DNA from: Methylosinus sp. PW1
Lineage (GTDB): Bacteria; Pseudomonadota; Alphaproteobacteria; Rhizobiales; Beijerinckiaceae
Direction of reading: 5' to 3'
DNA: 64,000 nucleotides
Assembly: GCF_000745215.1 (NCBI RefSeq)
Contig: NZ_JQNK01000009.1
Coordinates: forward strand, 1-64,000
Shown here: piece after piece, positions 53,161-63,110 of the stretch
How positions within the stretch are numbered: the first letter of the stretch is position 1
Layout of the letters: every line of letters starts with the position of its first letter
Notes under the pieces: model-generated
Told to the model about the DNA's origin: nothing
Databases searched by the model: none
Seen by the model: the letters and a program-made list of their open reading frames with translations, nothing else
Translations under genes and position numbers: made by a program

Positions 53161-54321
53161 TCAGGCGTGCGCCCGTCCATCCATCCATGCCAGCACGCGC
53201 TCGGCGGCGCGCGCGCTCGGGCTGCGTCCATCCGCCAGCATGCGATCGCGCACACGCGCGAGGCCGCTCGATTGCACCGCGCGCTCGCCGCCGCCGCGCA
53301 GGAGCGGCTCCAGCGCCGCCGCGAGCGCCATGGGCTCCGCGCGTTGCTGCAGAAATTCGGGAATGAGCCGCTCGCCGAGCACCAGATTGGGCAGCACGAT
53401 GCTGTCGACGCTGATGAGCGCGCGCAGCGGCCATTCGATCGGCGCGACCTTATAGGCGACGACCATGGGAACTCCGGCGAGCGCCAGCTCCAAGGTCGCC
53501 GCGCCCGAGGCGACCAGCGCCGCACGCGCCCGGCGGAAAGCCGCCGGCTTCTCCTCTTGCGAGAGAAGCCGCGGCCGCAGCGGCCAGCCGGCGAGGCGCG
53601 CTTCAATGTCTTCGGCGACATGGGGCACGACAGGGAGGGCCACATCCAACGGCCCGCATCGCGCGGCGAGCGTCGCCAATGTCTCTCCGAAAGCCGGCAT
53701 GAGCCGCGCCACCTCGGCGCGGCGCGAGCCCGGGAGGACGAGCAGCAGCGGCGTCCCCTCCTCGCGCGCCGCCAGCTCGGCGGCGGATGGCGTCAGCGCG
53801 TCGAGGCAATCGAGCAGCGGATGGCCGACATGGACGCAGGCCGGGCCGCCGAGCCGTAGATGCGCCGCGGGCTCGAAGGGCAGCACGGCCAGCACCTCGT
53901 CGATATAGGCGCGCATCGCCCGCGCCCGTCCCGGCCGCCAGGCCCAGACGGTCGGGCTCACATAATCGAGGATCGGCAGTTCCGGCCGCGCGCGCCGCAC
54001 CCGCCGCGCGACGCGATGCGTGAAGTCCGGCGCATCAATGAGCACGAGGCAATCGGGCTGCGTCTCCACGATCGCCCGCGCCGTTCGGTCTATGCGCTCC
54101 AGCAGCCGCGGCAGGAGGCGCAGCACGGGAACGAGGCCCATCACGGCGATATCGCCAAGGGGAAACAGGCTCGCGAGCCCTTCGCGCGCCATCGCCTCGC
54201 CGCCGACGCCGGAAAAGCGAATATCCGGCCGCTCGACGCGCAGCGCGCGCATCAGCAGCGCGCCGAGGAGATCGCCGGAGGCCTCCCCCGCGATGAGAAA
54301 CACATGGCTGGGCCTCGCCAC
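53161..54321 (-). CDS. lpxB: lipid-A-disaccharide synthase
   Basis: 386 residues, normal length. It joins UDP-diacylglucosamine and lipid X to form the lipid A disaccharide at the inner membrane. Motifs: VFLIAGEASGDLLGALLMRA near the start, FSGVGGEAMAREGLASLFPL, DCLVLIDAPDFTHRVARRVR, YVSPTVWAWRPGRARAMRAY, VGHPLLDCLDAL and LLVLPGSRRAEVARLMPAF, ending with VAYKVAPIEWPLRALI. It begins 4 bp after the lpxA stop; the lpxI gene that usually sits between them in this class is absent. Confidence 0.95.
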   Translation of the reverse strand: MARPSHVFLIAGEASGDLLGALLMRALRVERPDIRFSGVGGEAMAREGLASLFPLGDIAVMGLVPVLRLLPRLLERIDRTARAIVETQPDCLVLIDAPDFTHRVARRVRRARPELPILDYVSPTVWAWRPGRARAMRAYIDEVLAVLPFEPAAHLRLGGPACVHVGHPLLDCLDALTPSAAELAAREEGTPLLLVLPGSRRAEVARLMPAFGETLATLAARCGPLDVALPVVPHVAEDIEARLAGWPLRPRLLSQEEKPAAFRRARAALVASGAATLELALAGVPMVVAYKVAPIEWPLRALISVDSIVLPNLVLGERLIPEFLQQRAEPMALAAALEPLLRGGGERAVQSSGLARVRDRMLADGRSPSARAAERVLAWMDGRAHA

Positions 54322-54325
54322 CGCC

Positions 54326-55141
54326 CTAGCCCCGCGCCGGGCGCGGCGCGCAGAGCGGCCGCTCCCGCTCGGCGCGCAGAAAGGCGATCAACGCCTCCAC
54401 GTCCTCGGCGCCGGCAAAATCCCGAGCGACGGTTTCGACTCGCTCGGCTAGCACCTCCACGCCCGTCTCCTGCGGGAACAAGCAACGAAACGCGTCGCGC
54501 AAAACAGCGAGGCGCGCGTCGGAAAAGCCGCGCCGGCGCAGGCCGACGAGATTGAGGCCGAACAAATGCGCGCGATTGCCGCCCGCGAGGCCGAAGGGAA
54601 TGAGATCGCCCTCGAGGCCCGAGAGGCCGGCGACGAAGCTATGCGCGCCGATGCGCACGCGCTGATGCACGACCGTCGCGCCGCCTATCGCCGCATGATC
54701 GCCGATGCGGACATGGCCGCCGAGCAGCACATTATTGGAGAGCACCACGCCATCGCCGATCACACAGTCATGGCCGACATGGGAATAGGCGAGAAAGGCG
54801 CAATCGTCGCCGATGCGCGTCTCGCCGCCGCCCGCCGGCGTTCCGACGTTGATGGTGACGCCCTCGCGCGCGAGGCAGCCGCGGCCGATGACGAGCGCCC
54901 CCGGCAGGCCGCGGGATTTCAAATCCTGCGCCGCGGCGCCGAGCGCTGCGAAAGGGTGGATTTCCGCATCCGGGCCAATGCGCGTGCGCCCCGCCAGAAC
55001 CACATGCGAGAGGAGGCGCGCCCCGGCGCCGAGCTCGACCTCGGCGCCGATATGGCAGAATGGCCCGATGACGACGCCCTCGCCGAGGCGCGCGCCGACC
55101 TCGACGACAGCGGAAGGATGGATGCGCGCGCTCGATGTCAT
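54326..55141 (-). CDS. lpxA: UDP-N-acetylglucosamine acyltransferase
   Basis: 271 residues. Left-handed beta-helix hexapeptide protein: IHPSAVVEVGARLGEGVVIG, HVVLAGRTRIGPDAEIHPFA, CAFLAYSHVGHDCVIGDGVV (catalytic His in YSHVGHDC), then NNVLLGGHVRIGDHAAIGGA and HQRVRIGAHSFVAGLSGLEG. The helical C-terminal part (GLNLVGLRRRGFSDARLAVL) is complete. First acylation step of lipid A. Lies 28 bp after fabZ. Confidence 0.96.
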   Translation of the reverse strand: MTSSARIHPSAVVEVGARLGEGVVIGPFCHIGAEVELGAGARLLSHVVLAGRTRIGPDAEIHPFAALGAAAQDLKSRGLPGALVIGRGCLAREGVTINVGTPAGGGETRIGDDCAFLAYSHVGHDCVIGDGVVLSNNVLLGGHVRIGDHAAIGGATVVHQRVRIGAHSFVAGLSGLEGDLIPFGLAGGNRAHLFGLNLVGLRRRGFSDARLAVLRDAFRCLFPQETGVEVLAERVETVARDFAGAEDVEALIAFLRAERERPLCAPRPARG

Positions 55142-55169
55142 GAGGCCCTTCCGGGCGATGCGGCGGCGC

Positions 55170-55631
55170 TCAGGCGCCGATCATCACGCTCAGCTCCGCC
55201 TCGCAGACCAGCGCGCCATCGACCAGCGCCCGGCAAGCGTACCAATAAATATCGCGTCTGCGGGCCTTTTTGACGACATGAAACTCGAGACGATCGCCCG
55301 GCGTCACCGGACGGCGGAATTTCGCCTTGTCGATCGTCGTGAAGAAGACCTTGCGATTCGAGCCCTTCGGCAGCATGTGAGCGGCGATGGCGCCCGCCGT
55401 CTGCGCCATGGCCTCCACCATCAGCACGCCCGGAAACACCGGATTTTCGGGGAAATGGCCCTGAAACTGCGGCTCGTTGAAGGTGACGTTCTTCAGCCCG
55501 ACGCCGCTCTCGTCGCCGCGAATATCGATGATGCGATCGACGAGCAGAAACGGATAACGATGCGGCAGCAGCTCCAAAATCTGATGGACGCCGAGGGTTT
55601 CCGGCGCATCGGCCGTTGTTTCTTCGTTCAT
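55170..55631 (-). CDS. fabZ: (3R)-hydroxyacyl-ACP dehydratase FabZ
   Basis: 153 residues. Hot-dog fold with [20 protein letters not shown] (catalytic His), [20 protein letters not shown] (the HFPGxPVxPGVL motif, containing the catalytic Glu region), and the closing [20 protein letters not shown]. Dehydrates hydroxyacyl-ACP in fatty-acid elongation and so balances use of hydroxyacyl-ACP by LpxA and LpxD encoded on either side. ATG 55631. Confidence 0.96.
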   Translation of the reverse strand: MNEETTADAPETLGVHQILELLPHRYPFLLVDRIIDIRGDESGVGLKNVTFNEPQFQGHFPENPVFPGVLMVEAMAQTAGAIAAHMLPKGSNRKVFFTTIDKAKFRRPVTPGDRLEFHVVKKARRRDIYWYACRALVDGALVCEAELSVMIGA

Positions 55632-55709
55632 TTTCTTTTCTCCCCTCCGGGTCCGGGCGTCTCTCTCCCGCCGGCCCGTCTCTCATTCCTCCGGCGTCCG
55701 GCGCCGGTT

Positions 55710-56753
55710 TTACCTCGCCTCACGGCGGGATTGACGATCGAGCAGAAGCTCGCCGCGCAAATGGCGCCGCACCGGGCGCGCCGGCGCGCCGCTCCAGCGC
55801 GCGCCGGCCGGCACATCGCGGGTCACGCCGGATTTGGCGGCGATCTGCGCGCCCTCGCCGATGGTGATATGGCCGCCGACCGCCGATTGGCCGCCCAGAG
55901 CGACGAAGTCGCCGAGCTCACAAGAGCCGGCGAGTCCTGATTGCGCGACGATGACGCAGCCGCGGCCGATCACCACGTTGTGGCCGATCTGGACCAGATT
56001 GTCGATCTTGGTCCCTTCCCCGATGATGGTGTCGCGCGTCGCGCCGCGGTCGATCGTCGTATTGGCGCCGATCTCGACATCGTCCTGAACGATGACGCGG
56101 CCGATCTGCGGCGCCTTCACATGACCCTCCGGCGAAAGCGCGAAGCCAAAGCCATCCTGACCGAGCCGCGCGCCAGAATGAAGGATGACGCGGTCGCCGA
56201 TGAGCGCGCAAATCACGCTGACATTGGCGCCGATGGAGCAGTCGCGCCCGATGCGGACATCCGGGCCGATCACGGCTTGCGGGCCGATGACGCTGCCCGA
56301 GCCGATCTCCGCGCGCGGCCCGACGACGGCGCCGGGATCGACTAAGACGCCCGGCTCCAGCCGCGCCGTCGGGTGGATGATCGCGCCGGGCGAGACGCCG
56401 CTCGCGGAAAATAGCGACTGCGGCCGCAGCGAATCGGGAAACAGCCGCGCCATCACCCTCGCCATGGCCTTGTGGGGCTCGGGCGTCACCAGCGGAATGA
56501 CGCCGCTCGGCAGCGAATCGAGATCGCGCGCGCGCAGCAGGCAGGCGGTGGCGCGGCAGAGGCGAAGAGCCTGCGCATAACGTCGACGGTCATAGAAGGC
56601 GAGCTCGCCCGGACGCGCCAGATCGAGCGGCGCGACGCCGACGATGATTTCCTGCACACCCGATCCGGCCTCGTGAAGGCGCGCGCCCGCGATCTCGGCG
56701 ACCTCCGCCGGCGTCAGCGGCCGGTCGAGGCGGAAAAAACCAGCGGCGCCCAT
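55710..56753 (-). CDS. lpxD: UDP-3-O-acylglucosamine N-acyltransferase
   Basis: 347 residues from [20 protein letters not shown] (the frame runs further upstream without a good start). N-terminal uridine-binding domain ([13 protein letters not shown]), then hexapeptide repeats: [60 protein letters not shown] (catalytic His), and the [20 protein letters not shown] end. Third step of lipid A synthesis. Lies between bamA and fabZ. Confidence 0.95.
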   Translation of the reverse strand: MGAAGFFRLDRPLTPAEVAEIAGARLHEAGSGVQEIIVGVAPLDLARPGELAFYDRRRYAQALRLCRATACLLRARDLDSLPSGVIPLVTPEPHKAMARVMARLFPDSLRPQSLFSASGVSPGAIIHPTARLEPGVLVDPGAVVGPRAEIGSGSVIGPQAVIGPDVRIGRDCSIGANVSVICALIGDRVILHSGARLGQDGFGFALSPEGHVKAPQIGRVIVQDDVEIGANTTIDRGATRDTIIGEGTKIDNLVQIGHNVVIGRGCVIVAQSGLAGSCELGDFVALGGQSAVGGHITIGEGAQIAAKSGVTRDVPAGARWSGAPARPVRRHLRGELLLDRQSRREAR

Positions 56754-56930
56754 GCCCCGCTCCTCCCCGTCGCGCCCGGCCGCGGCCGGGACGAAAAACG
56801 CAACAGAGAACGCCGGTCGGCCCGAGGCCATCCGGCGCCCTCGACGAAAACAATCCCCGAGAGGCGGGTCTCGCCGCTCGGGGATCGCAAATTCTAGTCG
56901 CTGTGTCGGTCGCGCGCCAGCGCGACGCGC

Positions 56931-59417
56931 TCAGAAATTGGTGCCGCCGGAGAAGCGGAAGCGCTGCGTGATGTCGCCATAGGCCTTGGACAGCACCACC
57001 GCATAGTCGAAGCGGATCGGCCCGAGCGGCGATTGCCACAGCGCCGAAGCGCCGACCGAGGAGCGAATCTGCGCGGCGTCGCCCGAGACGACGATACAGG
57101 TGCCCTGGCCGAAGGTCGGCGCCGAATAGGGATAGACGCAGGGCAGAGTGACGCCATAGAGCTTGTTGCTGAAGTTGGTGGCGCCCTTATAGCCCCAGAG
57201 CGTGCCGGCGTCGGCGAAGAGCGCGCCGCGCAGACCGATGTCCTTCGGCAGGCCCCAGATCGGGAACTGCACCTCGAGCGATCCGCCGATGTAATTGGAG
57301 CCGCCGAGCGAGTTGCCGCGCGAGCTGGTCCAGTTGGAAATGTCGCGTGGGCCGAGGCCGCCCGGCGCAAAGCCGCGCACCAGCGTCGGGCCGAGGTTGA
57401 AATTGTCCATCACCCGGAACTGATAGTCGCCGAGCGCGAACATATTGCCGCCCTGCACGCGCGCGATGCCGACCACATCGTCCACGAAAGGAATCTCGTG
57501 GAAGTAGCGGAGGTCGCCGGTCGTGCGCACGTAGCGGCTGTTTCCGCCGAGGCCGGCGATATCCTGCGACAGCTGCGAATGGATGCCGTTCTTCGGATTG
57601 CGGAAATTATCGAGCGAATTGTACGACAGCGTGTAGCCGACGAGCGAGGTGAGGCGGGAGCCCTGCGACTCCTTGATGGCCAGCGAGGCCTCGCCATTGG
57701 ACTGACAATTATACAGCACGCTGAGATCGGCCGGCGTCGGCGCGAAGATATAGCCGAAGCCCGGCGTATATCCCGGCAGCGGCGTCTGACAGTCGTTGTA
57801 GGGACGATTGCTGTCGTTGGGGATGGAGATCGTCGTGTTGTAGATCGAATAGCGCGGCGAGAGGCTGATCTCCTCGGTGATCGGAATGCCGAAGCGCAGC
57901 GTGCCGCCGATCGAGGTGGTCGAATAATAGGAGTAATTATAAGCGTCCGACTTCTTCGCGAAGAGATCGAAGCCCGCCGAGAAGCGCTGGTCGAGGAAGT
58001 AGGGCTCGGTGAAGCTGAAGGACACGCCGCGGGCGCGCTGGCCGGCCTGCACCGAGAGGCGCGTCGCCTGGCCGCGGCCGAGGAAGTTGCTCTCCGACAC
58101 GGAAACTTCGCCGATGAAGCCTTCCGTCGTCGAATAGCCGCCCGACACGCCGAAATTGCCGGTCGCCTGATCCTCGACGTCCACATTGACGACGACGCGA
58201 TCGGCAGCCGAGCCCGGCTCGTTGGTGACGCGGACCTTCTTGAAGAAGCCGAGGCCGTTGAGACGACGTTCGGCGCGATCGATCAGCACGCGATTATAGG
58301 CGTCGCCCTCGCCGATCTCGAACTCGCGGCGAATGACGTAATCGCGCGTGCGCGTGTTGCCGCGAATATTGATGCGCTCGATATAGACGCGCGGACCCTC
58401 GTCGACGACGAAGCGGATCGCCACCGTCTGAGCGGCGGGATTGCGTTCGCCGCGTGGGCGCGCCTGCGAGAAGGCGTAGCCCTTCTTGGCGATCTCGCGG
58501 GTCAGCGATTCGACCGTCTTCTCCACCGCGTCGCCATTATAGACGTCGCCGGCGGAAAGACGCAGATACGGCTGCAGAGAGGCCGGATCGATATCGGGCA
58601 GATGCGATTCGACGTCGACATTGGAGACACGATACTGCGGCCCCTCCTCCACGACGACCGTGATGACATAGCCGCCCTGGGCGGGATCGAACACGGCGTC
58701 GGAGCTGACGACATGGAAATCGGCGTAGCCGTTCTTCAGATAGAAGCGGCGCACCAATTCGAGATCGGAGGCGATGCGGTCGGGATCATAGACGTCGCTC
58801 GTCTTGATGAACGACAGGAAGTTCATCTCCGTCGTTTCCATCAGATCGACGAGACGGCCGGTCGAGAAGACGGTGTTGCCGACGAACTTGATTTCCTTGA
58901 CGCCGGTCTTGTCGCCCTCCTCCACCGTGAACACCACATCGATGCGGCCATTGGGCAGTTGCACGGTGCGATAGGTGATCTTGGCGGCGGCGCGGCCGGA
59001 GCGCTTGTAGATCTCGAGCAGGCGCGCGATGTCCTGCTGCACGATGGCCTGATTGAACGAGCCATGCGCGCGCGTGCGCACTTCCGAGGTCAGCGTGTCG
59101 GTCTTGACCTTGCTGTTGCCCTCGAAGACGACGCGATTGATGAGATTGGTCTCCGACACACGGATGACCACGTTTCCCTTCTCGCGGGTGGCGCTCACAT
59201 TGGCGAAGCGGCCGCTGTTGCGCAGCGCCTCTAGTCCCTTTTCGACCTCCTCCGGGCTGGTGCCGGAGAAATAGGAGCGGATCACGTCGGAATCGCCGCG
59301 GGCGTTGCCGACGACGACGATATCCTGAGCAAAGGAAGGAAGAGAGAAGCCGAGGACCGCCGATACCACGGCTGCCAAGAGATAGGAACGATTCCGAAAA
59401 GCCTCGATGGACCGCAT
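56931..59417 (-). CDS. bamA: outer-membrane protein assembly factor BamA
   Basis: 828 residues from MRSIEAFRNRSYLLAAVVSA; the signal peptide ends near LPSFAQ. Five POTRA domains follow (DIVVVGNARGDSDVIRSYFS; INRVVFEGNSKVKTDTLTSE; GVKEIKFVGNTVFSTGRLVD; RVSNVDVESHLPDIDPASLQ; IERINIRGNTRTRDYVIRRE), then the 16-strand Omp85 barrel with VSVSESNFLGRGQATRLSVQ, FDLFAKKSDAYNYSYYSTTS, the conserved VRGFAPGGLGPRD lid loop and a C-terminal FRFSGGTNF. Inserts beta-barrel proteins such as the one encoded at 13412 into the outer membrane. Essential. Confidence 0.97.
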   Translation of the reverse strand: MRSIEAFRNRSYLLAAVVSAVLGFSLPSFAQDIVVVGNARGDSDVIRSYFSGTSPEEVEKGLEALRNSGRFANVSATREKGNVVIRVSETNLINRVVFEGNSKVKTDTLTSEVRTRAHGSFNQAIVQQDIARLLEIYKRSGRAAAKITYRTVQLPNGRIDVVFTVEEGDKTGVKEIKFVGNTVFSTGRLVDLMETTEMNFLSFIKTSDVYDPDRIASDLELVRRFYLKNGYADFHVVSSDAVFDPAQGGYVITVVVEEGPQYRVSNVDVESHLPDIDPASLQPYLRLSAGDVYNGDAVEKTVESLTREIAKKGYAFSQARPRGERNPAAQTVAIRFVVDEGPRVYIERINIRGNTRTRDYVIRREFEIGEGDAYNRVLIDRAERRLNGLGFFKKVRVTNEPGSAADRVVVNVDVEDQATGNFGVSGGYSTTEGFIGEVSVSESNFLGRGQATRLSVQAGQRARGVSFSFTEPYFLDQRFSAGFDLFAKKSDAYNYSYYSTTSIGGTLRFGIPITEEISLSPRYSIYNTTISIPNDSNRPYNDCQTPLPGYTPGFGYIFAPTPADLSVLYNCQSNGEASLAIKESQGSRLTSLVGYTLSYNSLDNFRNPKNGIHSQLSQDIAGLGGNSRYVRTTGDLRYFHEIPFVDDVVGIARVQGGNMFALGDYQFRVMDNFNLGPTLVRGFAPGGLGPRDISNWTSSRGNSLGGSNYIGGSLEVQFPIWGLPKDIGLRGALFADAGTLWGYKGATNFSNKLYGVTLPCVYPYSAPTFGQGTCIVVSGDAAQIRSSVGASALWQSPLGPIRFDYAVVLSKAYGDITQRFRFSGGTNF

Positions 59418-59770
59418 TGTCAATCCTAAGTCCTCGTCGCGCCGTCGCCCGCCGAAAGCGGCGCGGCTCACGAACTGGGACAACGCACGCACGCTACCGC
59501 ACGCCGTCCGATCCGATGTTCACCTTCTACAAGGTTTACCGTTTACTGCAAATGCCGAACGCCGCGAGTTTTCCCGTTTTGCCCGGCCCATCGCCGCGAA
59601 GCCGCTTTTTATGGTCAGCGTCGCGTTAACGTCGGGAACCCGCGGCGTGAGGCCGCGAGTCCCATGAGGCGATCCTGCCCAGAATGATGGCGAAAAGCGG
59701 TCATAACCGCTGGTCTCGACCAATTCGCCCCGAATTTCAGTGGGGAGAAAAGGACGAGACACGAAGCCGG
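59418..59770. other. intergenic region between rseP and bamA
   Basis: About 350 bp. It probably holds a bamA promoter (an AT-richer part near 59525-59550). A hairpin-forming unit at about 59634-59663 (GGGAACCCGCGGC and GGCCGCGAGTCCC around GTGA) lies in the middle. I see no gene. Confidence 0.5.
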
Positions 59771-60928
59771 TCAGTCGACCCCTGCGCCGGTGAAGCGGCG
59801 CAACAACCTGGCGAGGTCATTATAGGTGGAGAACACCATCAAGGTGCACACCATGGCGAGCCCGACTCGGAACGCGTATTCTTGCGTACGTTCCGCCAGC
59901 GCGCGGCCGCGCGCCGCCTCGATCAGATAGAAGAGCAGATGTCCGCCGTCGAGGAGCGGCACCGGCGCGAGATTGAGCAGGCCGATCGAGATCGACAGGA
60001 TCGCGATGAGATTGAACAGCGGGCCGACGCCCACCTTGTCGATCGCCTTGGCCATTTGGCCGGAGACCTGCGCAATCCCGATCGGGCCGGACAATTGGTC
60101 GGTCGCCTCGCGGCCGACGACGAGGCCGCCGAGATAGGAGGCGGTGCGCCCGATGATCGTCCAGGTCTCATTGACTGCGAGGACGAAGGACTGGCCGACG
60201 CCGAAACGCTCCTCGCGCAGGTCGGCGGGGTCCGAGCTCGCCTGCAGGCCGATCATGCCGATCTTGGTCTTGCCGAGCGCGGTCTCGATCTCCCGCAATT
60301 GCGGGGTCGCCTGCAGCGGCACATCCTCGCCGCCGCGGCGCACGACGATGCTGAGCGGCTTGCCGGTGGAGGCGGAGACGATCTCCTGCATCTTGCCGAA
60401 GCTGTCGATCGGCTCGCCGTCTATGGTGAGGACGAGATCGCCCTTCTGGAAGCCGGCCTGCTCGGCCGCGCCGCCCGCCTGCACGGCGGCGACCTTGGGC
60501 AGCAGCACATTGCGGCCGAAGGAGGCGTAGAGAAGGGTGAAGATGACGATCGCCAGCAAGAAATTGGCGAGCGGCCCGGCCACCACGATCGCGGCGCGCT
60601 TCCATACCGGCTGGCCGAAGAAAGTGACCTTGCGCTCCTCCTCCGGCATGGCTTCGATGCGCTCCGGATCGGGCACGCTGGCGCCATTGGCGTCGCCGTG
60701 GAACTTCACATAGCCGCCGAGCGGAATCGCCGCCACGCGCCAGCGCGTGCCATAGCGATCATGGAAGGCCCAGAGCTCTGGCCCGAAGCCGATCGAGAAA
60801 GCGTCGATCTTGACCCCGCACCAGCGGCCGACGAGGAAATGGCCGAGCTCGTGGAAGAAGACCACCATCGTCAGCACAAAGACGAAGGGGACGACATAGA
60901 TGAGGATCGTCATGAGCAAGTCCAGCAA
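59771..60928 (-). CDS. rseP: site-2 protease RseP/MmpA
   Basis: About 385 residues. The zinc site HELGH is in VVFFHELGHFLVGRWCGVKI near the N-terminus; the second metal ligand is in VPLLDGGHLLFYLIE. Four transmembrane helices and a single PDZ domain (VQAGGAAEQAGFQKGDLVLT) follow the alphaproteobacterial pattern, unlike the two PDZ domains of E. coli RseP. It cleaves membrane-bound regulators such as anti-sigma factors. TTG 60928 has GGAG 7 nt upstream; ATG 60913 is an alternative. Confidence 0.94.
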   Translation of the reverse strand: MLDLLMTILIYVVPFVFVLTMVVFFHELGHFLVGRWCGVKIDAFSIGFGPELWAFHDRYGTRWRVAAIPLGGYVKFHGDANGASVPDPERIEAMPEEERKVTFFGQPVWKRAAIVVAGPLANFLLAIVIFTLLYASFGRNVLLPKVAAVQAGGAAEQAGFQKGDLVLTIDGEPIDSFGKMQEIVSASTGKPLSIVVRRGGEDVPLQATPQLREIETALGKTKIGMIGLQASSDPADLREERFGVGQSFVLAVNETWTIIGRTASYLGGLVVGREATDQLSGPIGIAQVSGQMAKAIDKVGVGPLFNLIAILSISIGLLNLAPVPLLDGGHLLFYLIEAARGRALAERTQEYAFRVGLAMVCTLMVFSTYNDLARLLRRFTGAGVD

Positions 60929-60988
60929 AGCGATACTCCTGGCAAACGCTACGCACCAAGAGTCCGCCACGCGGCCTCGCTCTCTTGG

Positions 60989-62233
60989 TTACTGAAGCGT
61001 TAACATGCCCGAAGCCTGGTTCATCGCCAAGGCGCCGCGCGATCTTTCTCTCACAATATGGTCAATATCGAGGGCGTCCTCAACGGTGGCCGGCTCACGC
61101 GCCGTGCCGTCCTTGAGCGCGGCCTCCAGCGCCTTCTCGACCTCGCGGGCGATTCCGGAGAAGCCGATGCGGCCGGAGAGGAACGCCTCGACAGCGATCT
61201 CATTGGCGGCGTTGAGCACTGTGGGCAGGCCCCCGCCCTCGCGCAGTGCGTCGAGCGCGAGGCCGAGCGCTGGAAAACGCTCTAGATCCGGCTTCTCGAA
61301 AGTGAGCGCGCCGAGCGCGATGAGATCGAGCCGCGGCGCCGGCGTCTCGATTCGCTCGGGATAGGCGAGGCAATGGGCGATCGGCACGCGCATGTCCGGG
61401 CGGGCGAGCCCGGCCGTGACCGAGCCGTCGGAAAAGCTGACGAGCCCATGCACGATGGATTGCGGATGCACGATGACGTCGAGCTTTTCCGCCGGCACGG
61501 CGAAAATATGATGCGCCTCGATCAGCTCGAGGCCCTTGTTCATCAGGCTGGCCGAATCGATCGTGTTCTTCGGCCCCATCGCCCAATTGGGATGGTTGAG
61601 CGCCTGCTCCACCGTCGCGGCCTCGATCGCCTCCCGGCTCCAGGTGCGGAACGGGCCGCCCGAGGCGGTTATGGTCATTTTCTCGATTCGCGAGACGTCC
61701 TCGCCGCCGAGCGCCTGGAAAATGGCGTTATGCTCGCTGTCGATGGGCAGCAGCCGCGCCTTTCGCTCATGCGCCGTGCGCATGAAGGGCGCGCCGGCGC
61801 AAACGAGGCACTCCTTATTGGCGAGGGCGACGACGCGGCCGAGCGTGAGCGCCGCATGGGTCGGCTCGACTCCGGCGGCGCCGACGATGGCCGACACGAC
61901 GAGATCGGCCTCGCGCGTCGCGGCCTCGATCACGGCCTCGCGTCCGGCCGCGACTTGAATATTGGTGCCGGAAAGCGCCTCCTTCAGCGACGCATAGGCG
62001 TCCTCGTCGCGAATGGCGACGAATTCCGCCTTCAACGCCAGCGCGGTCCGCGCCAAAGCGGCATGGTCGCGCCCGCCCGCGATCGCCGCAACGGAATAGC
62101 CTTCCGGGTCGCGCATCAGCAGATCGACGGTGGAGCGCCCGATCGACCCGGTCGCGCCGAGCAGCGCGATTCGCTTCGGCGGCCGGCCGCGCGATCCCGT
62201 CCCGAGCTGATCAGATCCTGTCCCTGTCGCCAT
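60989..62233 (-). CDS. dxr: 1-deoxy-D-xylulose 5-phosphate reductoisomerase
   Basis: 414 residues. Second step of the MEP isoprenoid pathway, NADPH dependent. NADPH motif RIALLGATGSIGRSTVDLLM, ALANKECLVCAGAPFMRTAH, metal and substrate loop LPIDSEHNAIFQAL, TASGGPFRTWSREAIEAATV, HPNWAMGPKNTIDSASLMNK and NKGLELIEAHHIFAVPAEKL. It supplies precursors for the neighbouring uppS product and so for undecaprenyl carrier lipid. ATG 62233, 10 bp after the cdsA stop. Confidence 0.97.
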   Translation of the reverse strand: MATGTGSDQLGTGSRGRPPKRIALLGATGSIGRSTVDLLMRDPEGYSVAAIAGGRDHAALARTALALKAEFVAIRDEDAYASLKEALSGTNIQVAAGREAVIEAATREADLVVSAIVGAAGVEPTHAALTLGRVVALANKECLVCAGAPFMRTAHERKARLLPIDSEHNAIFQALGGEDVSRIEKMTITASGGPFRTWSREAIEAATVEQALNHPNWAMGPKNTIDSASLMNKGLELIEAHHIFAVPAEKLDVIVHPQSIVHGLVSFSDGSVTAGLARPDMRVPIAHCLAYPERIETPAPRLDLIALGALTFEKPDLERFPALGLALDALREGGGLPTVLNAANEIAVEAFLSGRIGFSGIAREVEKALEAALKDGTAREPATVEDALDIDHIVRERSRGALAMNQASGMLTLQ

Positions 62234-62243
62234 GTGACGCCGC

Positions 62244-63110
62244 CTACCAGATGAAAATGCCGGCGGCCAGGGACTCCTGACCGCGCAAACCGCCGAGCAA
62301 GGCCACGAAGGCGCTGGCGAAGATGAAGCCGTCGACGCGATCCATCACGCCGCCATGGCCGGGGATGAGCCGGCTCGAATCCTTCACGCCGAAACGGCGC
62401 TTGATCCAGGATTCGAAGAGATCTCCCGCCTGCGCCAGCGCCGCCGCGACAATGCCGACGAAAAACAAAGGCAGGGTCGCCGCCGCGCTCCAGCGGCTGA
62501 GATAGACGACGCCGACGCCCGCCAGCGCGCCGCTGGCGACGCCGACCAGCGATCCCGACCAAGTCTTGCCGGGCGAGACGCGCGGCCACAGCTTCGGCCC
62601 GCCGATCAGGCGGCCGCCGAAATAGGCCATCACATCCGTGCCCCAGACCACGGCGAACAGCCAGGCGATGGAGAGCGCGCCATAATCGGACGAATGGCGC
62701 AGCACATTGGTGGAAACGATCAGCGAGCCGGCGTAGAGCAGCCCGGCCGGAGCCCACAGCCTGCGCCCCGGCCCCGCCAGCATCGAGAGAATCGCCGAAA
62801 AGAAGACGAGCGAGGCGAGCGCGGCCGGGCCGTTGCCATGGGCGGCGAAAGCCGTCGCTCCGGCGAGAGAGGCGCCGCCGAGCGCGAAGCGCGCGAGCGC
62901 CATCTTGCCGCCGACGATGCTCTGCCACTCCCAGGAGACGGCGAAGCCGGCGAGCAGCCAGAACAGCGCGAAGGCGTCGCCGCCGACATAGAGCGCGACC
63001 ACCGCGGTCACGATCAGCGCCGCCGCCGAGCCGATGCGGGGGCCGAGATCGGAGAATTGCCCGCCCTTCGCGCCGGCTTTGGCGGCGGGCGGCTCGGAAG
63101 ACTCGCTCAT
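62244..63110 (-). CDS. cdsA: phosphatidate cytidylyltransferase
   Basis: 288 residues from MSESSEPPAAKAGAKGGQFS. Multi-pass membrane enzyme making CDP-diacylglycerol from phosphatidate and CTP. About seven helices; the CTP_transf_1 signature near the C-terminus, VKDSSRLIPGHGGVMDRVDG, contains the metal-binding Asp pair, preceded by SPGKTWSGSLVGVASGALAG. The start codon overlaps the uppS stop by four bases (ATGA), so translation is coupled. Confidence 0.95.
   Translation of the reverse strand: MSESSEPPAAKAGAKGGQFSDLGPRIGSAAALIVTAVVALYVGGDAFALFWLLAGFAVSWEWQSIVGGKMALARFALGGASLAGATAFAAHGNGPAALASLVFFSAILSMLAGPGRRLWAPAGLLYAGSLIVSTNVLRHSSDYGALSIAWLFAVVWGTDVMAYFGGRLIGGPKLWPRVSPGKTWSGSLVGVASGALAGVGVVYLSRWSAAATLPLFFVGIVAAALAQAGDLFESWIKRRFGVKDSSRLIPGHGGVMDRVDGFIFASAFVALLGGLRGQESLAAGIFIW

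Noticed and set aside
57033..59234. 733-residue open frame on the plus strand
   Set aside because: Complement of bamA; the Omp85 features are all on the minus strand.
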